In this document: positions 5,990 through 10,547 of the stretch, piece by piece
Layout: each line of letters opens with the position of its first letter
Numbering within the stretch: the stretch's first letter is position 1
Origin: Bacillota bacterium
GTDB taxonomy: Bacteria > Bacillota > Clostridia > Christensenellales > CAG-138
Reading direction: 5' to 3'
Length of the DNA: 10,547 nucleotides
Assembly (NCBI GenBank): GCA_023435025.1
Contig: JAEYSE010000078.1
Span: forward strand, 1 to 10,547
The notes under the pieces: model-generated
Databases searched by the model: none
What the model was told of the DNA's origin: nothing
What the model saw: only the letters and a program-made list of their open reading frames with translations
Position numbers and translations under genes: made by a program

Positions 5990-6016
5990 AATATAGTTTG
6001 TCACATTGCGTAATGT
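5990..6016 (-). promoter_or_regulatory. Palindrome upstream of ferritin, near a -10-like box
   Basis: The 14-base element ACATT-GCGT-AATGT (6003-6016) is an inverted repeat of 5+4+5 bases. A TATATT box (5995-5990, minus strand) follows, but no fitting -35 box is present at the usual spacing; the palindrome occupies that area. This suggests an operator or an activator-dependent promoter. The sequence does not match the DtxR or Fur consensus that I know. Confidence 0.45.
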
Positions 6017-6067
6017 AGCTCTGTATTAACATACCCCGCGCCGCACGCAGCAAACCGGTAAAGCAAA

Positions 6068-6505
6068 CTATTCTTTTGTTGTTCTCAGGCTTTTTAAACT
6101 TCTGGGGATCTCCCGGTCAATATCGGCGATTGTCACGGTCTTGAGGTGATCCCTGCAGCGGTCGTTAAGCGAAGCGCGCAAATCGTCCATCACATCCGCC
6201 ATGCCGGAAGCCACCGCGCATTTTGTTTCCGTATCCGCACCGTAGCTGCAGGAAACGAGCTCGAAATTCAGGGCGATTAGCACGCGGTCCAGCGTGACCT
6301 CCTCCGCGGGCAGCACCATGAAATAGCCGCCCTCCGGCCCTTCTTTTGCACCCACTAGCTTTGCCGCCTTGAGTTTTGCAAGCACCTTGCGTACGCGCGC
6401 AGGGTTGGTGCACACGCTCTTCGCCAAAAGATCGCTACATATGATGGTTTGCTTACGGTTTAAAAACACCAGCGCGTGGATGGCAATGCCGAATTCACCC
6501 GTCAT
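6068..6505 (-). CDS. Rrf2-family transcriptional regulator
   Basis: The 145-residue protein begins MTGEFGIAIHALVFL, the usual start of Rrf2 winged-helix regulators. The recognition helix region is around residues 29-52 (NPARVRKVLAKLKAAKLV) and the wing is GPEGGYFMVLP (56-66). Its stop-start overlap with the upstream gene is ATGA, and AAAGGA lies seven bases before the ATG. The long upstream extension in the same frame is antisense-like noise from the ferredoxin gene. Family members with three cysteines in the C-terminal half sense redox, NO or iron-sulfur status. Here Cys86 and Cys96 are nine residues apart and a third (Cys117) is distant, unlike the CX5CX5C of IscR/NsrR. Being the last gene of the redox set, it is probably its own regulator. 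Confidence 0.93.
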   Translation of the reverse strand: MTGEFGIAIHALVFLNRKQTIICSDLLAKSVCTNPARVRKVLAKLKAAKLVGAKEGPEGGYFMVLPAEEVTLDRVLIALNFELVSCSYGADTETKCAVASGMADVMDDLRASLNDRCRDHLKTVTIADIDREIPRSLKSLRTTKE

Positions 6506-7401
6506 AACGCGTTCCTTTCTCCGCAGGTCTTTTTTGCGGGTCGTTCCAAAGTGGAATGGATGGCGCCTGTGGGGCAAACGCGGCGGCATACGCCACAGCG
6601 GATACATTCCGGGCTGTTGGGCGTTCGATACGTTGCGACTGTCATAGGGCAGGACTTTTCGCACGCCCTGCAGTGGATGCACGCAGAAGCGTCCACGCGG
6701 TAGCGGTAGAGCGCCACGGGGTTAAACAGCCCGTATATTGCGCCAAGCGGGCAAAGATACCTGCAAAACGGGCGATACACGGGGATGCAGAGCAGGAGTA
6801 TGAACAGCATCAGCCCCACCTTCCAGGCGAACAGACCGCCTGTGGCAGACTGCAGGCTCTGGTTTGCAAGTACCAGCGGAAGCCCGGCAAACAGCGTGCC
6901 GGAGGGGCAGATATACTTGCAGAACCACGGCGCCCCCTGGCCGATGACGTCAAGAACTAGCATGGGCAGCAGCACGACAAACGCCGCAAGTATGACGTAT
7001 TTCAAATATCGCAGCACTCTATCTCCCGGCAGGGTGCGCAGTTTTTTGAAGAACGGTATTTTATACAGGAGATCCTGCACAAACCCGAAGGGGCACAGAA
7101 AGCCGCACACCACCCGGCCCAATACGGCCCCGAAAGCAAGCAGGAAGCCAACTACATAATAGGAGAAGCTGTAATCGCGGCTTCCTAGCACCGCCTGCAG
7201 GGAACCGATGGGGCAGGAACCGAATGCGCCTGGGCAGGAATAGCAGTTCAAACCCGGTACGCAGACATACTTCAAATTCCCCTGATAAATGGTGCCGTTC
7301 AAATCCCCCGCCGCGTAGCCGTTCGTTACCGCAGCATACGCGAGCTGGAACCAGTGCCGCTTTGTATTCTGCTTTTGTTTCTTTTTCGCCGCGCTACCCA
7401 A
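6502..7401 (-). CDS. NapH-like 4Fe-4S membrane polyferredoxin
   Basis: The 299-residue integral membrane protein has about four hydrophobic segments (roughly 79-98, 133-155, 165-180, 193-208). A cysteine-rich N-terminal loop holds Cys47, Cys53, Cys56 and Cys63. Three CxxxCP membrane-edge motifs follow (Cys99/103, 161/165, 213/217). Two classical ferredoxin motifs are near the C-terminus: Cys241, 244, 247, 251 and Cys266, 269, 272, 276. This is the NapH/NosR/YccM-like layout, which passes electrons between cytoplasmic carriers and extracytoplasmic partners. The start is TTG at 7401, with GGAG ten bases upstream; it overlaps the end of the CXXC miniprotein gene by eight bases, and its stop overlaps the Rrf2 start. 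The partner is not identified; the neighbouring thiol lipoproteins are the best guess. Confidence 0.95.
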   Translation of the reverse strand: MGSAAKKKQKQNTKRHWFQLAYAAVTNGYAAGDLNGTIYQGNLKYVCVPGLNCYSCPGAFGSCPIGSLQAVLGSRDYSFSYYVVGFLLAFGAVLGRVVCGFLCPFGFVQDLLYKIPFFKKLRTLPGDRVLRYLKYVILAAFVVLLPMLVLDVIGQGAPWFCKYICPSGTLFAGLPLVLANQSLQSATGGLFAWKVGLMLFILLLCIPVYRPFCRYLCPLGAIYGLFNPVALYRYRVDASACIHCRACEKSCPMTVATYRTPNSPECIRCGVCRRVCPTGAIHSTLERPAKKTCGERNAL

Positions 7402-7534
7402 TGCCGATACACTCCAAACAAATCAGGGTCGCTTTCCGGATCACAGTCTCCGCCTCGCCGCGGTATACACCCACCAACAGGAATGCCGCGGCGGTCAATA
7501 AGAGTAAGACGGGAACGATGATGCGCCTACGCAT
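7394..7534 (-). CDS. CD1871A-type CXXC miniprotein, 46 aa
   Basis: A small gene is found between the thioredoxin-like and ferredoxin genes. Translation gives 46 residues: basic MRRR start, one hydrophobic segment (about 5-23), then YRGEAETVIRK and a C-terminal CLECIGIG with Cys39 and Cys42. The YRGE linker and CLECIG ending match what I know as the CD1871A family of CXXC-motif proteins from Clostridia, whose function is not established. The ATG lies one base after the upstream stop (TAATATG), so translation is probably coupled; no strong separate ribosome site is seen. The stop TAG (7394-7396) lies inside the next gene. The single membrane anchor with a terminal CxxC would suit a thiol relay at the membrane face. 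Orientation follows the positive-inside rule: N-terminus in, CxxC out. Confidence 0.88.
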   Translation of the reverse strand: MRRRIIVPVLLLLTAAAFLLVGVYRGEAETVIRKATLICLECIGIG

Positions 7535-7535
7535 A

Positions 7536-8153
7536 TTACTGCACCAGCGCAAGGTAACCGTCTATGGTCTTCTGCCACTCTTCCTTGCTTTTACTGCCGA
7601 TGATGGATTTGCCCACGATATCGCCGTTTTTGTCCACAAATATCGTCTCGGGAATGGACTGCACCTGGCTTAGTTTAACGCCGATCAGATCCTCAGAGGG
7701 CAAAAGATGCGTGTAAGCGGCGCCAGTTTCAGTCACGATATCCTCCGCCGCGGAAACGATGCCTTTGTCATAGCCGCCAAGCCGGCTCGCTGCATCCACC
7801 ACAATGCCGACGACCTGGAAGCCCTTATCCGCATACTCCGCCGAAAGTTCGCCCAAGTCGGGCATCTCCCTGATGCAGGGGCCGCAGAACGTGCCCCAGA
7901 TGTTGACCATCGTGAGGTCCGCGTTCGCAAACAGTTCTTGCGTGTAGTCTTCACCGTCCAAACCCGGCGCGCTGAATTCGCCGAAGGAAGGGCGGTCGAC
8001 AGAGGAGTCCGCAGGTTCTGCTGGGGTGGTGGGTTCCGTATCGGAGGACGTTTGGGTGGGTGCCGCTGGCGCTGCGGGAGCCGGAGCGGCGCAGGCCGAA
8101 ACGAATAACATGGACAACATCAGCAGGGCAAGCAGGGAACGAACAGATTTCAT
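7536..8153 (-). CDS. TlpA-like thioredoxin-fold lipoprotein
   Basis: The 205-residue precursor has a lipoprotein signal peptide with lipobox VSAC (Cys21), followed by an alanine-, proline- and threonine-rich tether to about residue 52. A TlpA/ResA-like thioredoxin domain runs from about 56 to 204. The active site is WGTFCGPC, with Cys90 and Cys93, and the cis-proline is Pro168 in SIPETIF. The FCGPC form, with Phe before the first Cys, is typical of the AhpC/TSA-Redoxin-like lipoproteins. The protein acts outside the membrane, reducing or shuffling thiols on an unknown target. AGGAGG lies five bases before the ATG. It is 41 bases after the rhodanese gene and one base before the miniprotein gene. 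No CcdA-type reductase is in the window, so its reductant is unknown. Confidence 0.95.
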   Translation of the reverse strand: MKSVRSLLALLMLSMLFVSACAAPAPAAPAAPTQTSSDTEPTTPAEPADSSVDRPSFGEFSAPGLDGEDYTQELFANADLTMVNIWGTFCGPCIREMPDLGELSAEYADKGFQVVGIVVDAASRLGGYDKGIVSAAEDIVTETGAAYTHLLPSEDLIGVKLSQVQSIPETIFVDKNGDIVGKSIIGSKSKEEWQKTIDGYLALVQ

Positions 8154-8194
8154 AAGTGCCTCCTAAATCGTAGTCTGAAACAGTGGGTTATGCT

Positions 8195-8821
8195 TTACGC
8201 ACCGGTAACAATTTCATACGGCCAACCGTTAATGCCGCCAAAGTCGTATACAAAATCATACCCCAGCTCCAGCAGCTTGATTGAGGCCTGGTAACTGCGG
8301 TTGCCGCTGCGGCAGTAGATCAGGATTTTTGCGGATGTATCCGGAAGTTGCTCCGGCGGGACGCCCTCTATTGTTTCATTTGGTATGAGGATTGCCCCGG
8401 GGATATGACCGGCCTCATATTCCTCTTTTGTGCGCACGTCCACCACGATGACCGCTTCGTCCCCTTCCATCCATTCCCACGCTTCCTCATAGCTCAACTG
8501 CCGGTATATGCCCGGCTCGTCGGGAGAAGCGGTTTCCGCTTCTCCTTCACCCAAGGGCGGGCAAAGGTCCGATCGATCGATTTCCTCCGGGATTTCCGCT
8601 GCGCCTTCCGGGGTAAGGCTGTAGCCTTCGGGCAGCGGCTCAATTTCCGGAAGCTCACACGGCACGCATGCTTCCTCTTCCGGTATTGGAGAGGCGGCAG
8701 CGGCAGGGAGGAATGGAACTGGCGTAGTAACTATATTGCTTTGCGGCGCTGCGGCGCAACCGGCGAACGCAAGCGCAAGTATAAATATGAAAGAGGAAAA
8801 AAAGAAAACTTTTCTCCGCAT
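8195..8821 (-). CDS. Rhodanese-domain lipoprotein
   Basis: The 208-residue precursor starts MRRKVFFFSS at 8821 (GGAG nine bases upstream). A longer frame from 8941 overlaps the promoter and is rejected. The signal peptide ends at a lipobox FAGC (Cys22), so it is anchored on the outer face. A proline/glutamate-rich tether carries an unusual CVPC pair (Cys52, Cys55) and Cys87. A single rhodanese domain follows (about 105-205): VVDVR at 126-130, GHIPGA at 138-143, and the active loop CRSGNRS starting at catalytic Cys170. The family transfers sulfane sulfur through a persulfide on that Cys. The first gene of the redox operon, it is directly followed by the TlpA-like gene, which could reduce its persulfide or disulfide. 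Confidence 0.94.
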   Translation of the reverse strand: MRRKVFFFSSFIFILALAFAGCAAAPQSNIVTTPVPFLPAAAASPIPEEEACVPCELPEIEPLPEGYSLTPEGAAEIPEEIDRSDLCPPLGEGEAETASPDEPGIYRQLSYEEAWEWMEGDEAVIVVDVRTKEEYEAGHIPGAILIPNETIEGVPPEQLPDTSAKILIYCRSGNRSYQASIKLLELGYDFVYDFGGINGWPYEIVTGA

Positions 8822-8835
8822 GAGGTGTGTCTCCA

Positions 8836-8866
8836 ATCTGTTACAATCTGAATTACAGATAGTATA
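8836..8866 (-). promoter_or_regulatory. Short repeats in the leader of the redox operon (possible operator)
   Basis: On the minus strand, just after the -10 box, the inverted pair ATCTG/CAGAT (spaced by TAATT) is followed by a second CAGATTG ten bases on from the first. Such repeats near the start of transcription could be an operator for the Rrf2 protein encoded at the end of the operon. They are short, so chance is possible. Confidence 0.35.
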
Positions 8867-8890
8867 CCGGGAATGCGAAAGGGGTGTCAA
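8861..8890 (-). promoter_or_regulatory. Sigma-A promoter of the redox operon
   Basis: On the minus strand a perfect TTGACA (8890-8885), an 18-base spacer and TATACT (8866-8861). It is the best promoter in the window by match to consensus and would drive the rhodanese gene and the tightly spaced genes after it. Confidence 0.82.
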
Positions 8891-9112
8891 GTGCATGGGC
8901 AAAGCCCGTTGAAATTTCACAATATATTTTAGAAGAAGCAATGGCCACTATTCCGCTGAATAATAGGCCGGACGCGCTTTTTACATAGGCTTGGCGGGGG
9001 AGATACGCGTTGGTGGCATTGTAATAACGGGAACCTTGCTGCATAGAGTCTTCTATACAACGGTCGAAAGCCCATCATTAACCCGCGCGCGGAACGGGTA
9101 CAGGAGGAACAT

Positions 9113-10492
9113 GTGAAAAAGTATTACGTGCTGGACACCAACGTGCTATTGCAATCGCCCTATGCCATTTATGCGTTCGGAGACAATGACGTAGTAATCC
9201 CGGAGGTGGTGCTGGAGGAACTAGACCGGTTTAAGAAAGAGCCTACCGAAAACGGCGCGAACGCGCGCCACGTCGCCCGCCTGCTGGATCAGATGCGCGC
9301 GAACGGAAACCTGGTGGAGGGCGTTGCGCTGCCGAATGGCGGCGTTTTGCGTATAGAGCTGAATTTTCACGACGTCTTGCTTCCGGAAGGCTGGGAACCG
9401 CACAAAGCCGATAACCGTATACTCAAAGTCTGCAAGGGGTTGGGCGAGCAGGGGAAGCACGCAATATTGGTGACCAAGGATATTTTCGAGCGCATCAAAG
9501 GGGATATCATAGGCGTCACCGCGCAGGATTTTGAAAACGAGCAGGTGGCTCTTCCGGATGAGCAGTACAGTGGCCGCACCGAGGCGTATACCACCGCAAA
9601 ACGGCTGCAGGAATTCTTTGAAAAGGGCGCTTTGAGCGCCAACCACGCATTCCACATCGATGAGGAAACATATGAAAAACAGCCCTGTGTGTTTTTCATG
9701 CATGAATTTGTAGTGTTAAGGAGCGCAGAGAGCAGCAAGCAGACCGCACTTGCGCGTTTTGACGGCGAGCGGCTGACGGCGCTAAAGCATCTTGACGAGC
9801 GCCCGTTCGGCGTGACTGCCCGCAACGTAGGCCAGCGCTTTATGCAGGAGGCGCTGATGATGAGCAGCGACGAAGCGCCGCTCGTTATCGTCAAGGGCGC
9901 GGCTGGTACCGCGAAGACCTTCTTTTCTCTCGCAGTAGGGCTGCATAAAATACTTGAACTCAAGCACAGGGAGTACACCAAAATACTCGTATGCCGCCCG
10001 AATGTGAAGTTTGACGAGGATATCGGCTTTTTGCCTGGCAACGAAAAAGAGAAGCTAGCGCCCTTTCTGCGCTCCGTTATCGACAACCTGGAGATACTGG
10101 TGGACAGCGACGAAAAGGAGCGCTACCGAGACCAGAATGAATTAAACAGCAAGGTGGATGAGCTGTTTGCAAGAAACGTTATCACCACCGAGGCAATCGC
10201 CTACATTCGGGGCCGCTCCATCCAGCGCAACTGGGTCATCATAGACGAGGCACAAAATTTGAGTCCCAAGCAGGTGAAGGGAATCGTAACCCGAGTGGGG
10301 AAGGGGACAAAGCTTATCTTGTTGGGAGACCCGGCACAGATCGATCATCCGTATCTCGACAGCCGGACCAACGGCCTGTGCTATGCGGCGGAACGCATGA
10401 AAGGAAGCCCCTACTGCTGCCAGCTGACCATGAACGACAGCGAGTGTGAAAGAAGCGCTCTCGCATATGACAGCGCCACGCGCATGCTCTAG
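9113..10492 (+). CDS. PIN-PhoH family protein (YlaK-like)
   Basis: The 459-residue cytoplasmic protein fuses two domains. The N-terminal PIN nuclease domain (about 3-140) has acidic positions Asp8 (LDTN), Glu36/Asp38 (LEELD), Asp100 (KADN) and Asp123 (TKD). The C-terminal PhoH ATPase domain (about 235-440) has Walker A GAAGTAKT (262-269), Walker B VIIDEAQN (375-382) and GDPAQID (405-411). The Walker A has Ala where many have Gly. Homologues of this PIN-PhoH type are reported as sequence-specific RNases with ATP-driven RNA unwinding (PhoH2), and B. subtilis YlaK has the same layout. The start is GTG at 9113 with AGGAGG five bases upstream; the overlapping ATG two bases before runs straight into TGA. 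It stands alone, divergent from the redox operon; no antitoxin-like ORF is seen beside it. Confidence 0.96.
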   Translation: MKKYYVLDTNVLLQSPYAIYAFGDNDVVIPEVVLEELDRFKKEPTENGANARHVARLLDQMRANGNLVEGVALPNGGVLRIELNFHDVLLPEGWEPHKADNRILKVCKGLGEQGKHAILVTKDIFERIKGDIIGVTAQDFENEQVALPDEQYSGRTEAYTTAKRLQEFFEKGALSANHAFHIDEETYEKQPCVFFMHEFVVLRSAESSKQTALARFDGERLTALKHLDERPFGVTARNVGQRFMQEALMMSSDEAPLVIVKGAAGTAKTFFSLAVGLHKILELKHREYTKILVCRPNVKFDEDIGFLPGNEKEKLAPFLRSVIDNLEILVDSDEKERYRDQNELNSKVDELFARNVITTEAIAYIRGRSIQRNWVIIDEAQNLSPKQVKGIVTRVGKGTKLILLGDPAQIDHPYLDSRTNGLCYAAERMKGSPYCCQLTMNDSECERSALAYDSATRML

Positions 10493-10547
10493 CGGGCCAG
10501 CGTACCGGACATAGGCTGTGAGTTATAAACGGTTCCAAATAAAAAGA
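10493..10547. other. Right edge, no feature seen
   Basis: The 55 bases after the PIN-PhoH stop contain no terminator hairpin or start of a gene that I can recognise; a terminator may lie beyond the window. Confidence 0.5.

Noticed and set aside
9367..10086. Minus-strand open frame of 239 codons
   Set aside because: Entirely antisense to the PIN-PhoH gene, Ser-rich product, no ribosome site noticed; typical shadow of a GC-rich gene.

Overview
The window looks like a chromosomal segment of a fairly GC-rich anaerobic Firmicute, probably class Clostridia. Supporting this are strong AGGAGG-type ribosome binding sites, sigma-A-like promoters, TTG and GTG starts, lipoprotein signal peptides, a CD1871A-type CXXC miniprotein, an Rrf2 regulator, a polyferredoxin membrane protein and a YlaK-type PIN-PhoH protein. 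I see no transposase, integrase, phage gene, CRISPR array, tRNA or rRNA. The species cannot be named from the sequence.

Layout. Positions 1-235 hold a dense set of nested hairpins without a convincing gene, followed by two tandem hairpins, the second a bidirectional terminator. This is probably the 3' part of a structured noncoding RNA. Next, on the minus strand, come a DUF378 membrane protein (354-572), a small conserved uncharacterised protein (734-1015) and a 619-residue protein with a zinc ribbon, one membrane segment and Ig-like domains (1102-2961). A gene-poor stretch of about 480 bases (3061-3540) ends with the promoter and leader of rpsT (3541-3804, plus, TTG start). A DtxR-family metal-dependent regulator (3865-4239, minus, TTG start) is divergent from a ketopantoate-reductase-like protein (4441-5379, plus).

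From 8890 down to 5414 the minus strand carries one compact gene set behind a good promoter: rhodanese lipoprotein, TlpA-like thioredoxin lipoprotein, a 46-residue CXXC miniprotein, a membrane protein with two 4Fe-4S ferredoxin motifs, an Rrf2 regulator and, after 96 bases, a ferritin. The first five genes are separated by 41 bases or less, and three junctions are 1-base gaps or overlaps. I read this as an extracytoplasmic thiol/sulfur redox module. Electrons from cytoplasmic ferredoxins could pass through the polyferredoxin to surface thiol proteins. No CcdA/DsbD-type thiol transporter is present to do this. The set is the best candidate here for a poorly described system, but the electron path is inference.

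The window closes with a divergent PIN-PhoH protein (9113-10492, plus). Three elements relate to iron or redox: the DtxR-type regulator, the ferritin and the FeS operon. Whether the regulator controls the others cannot be read from the sequence.
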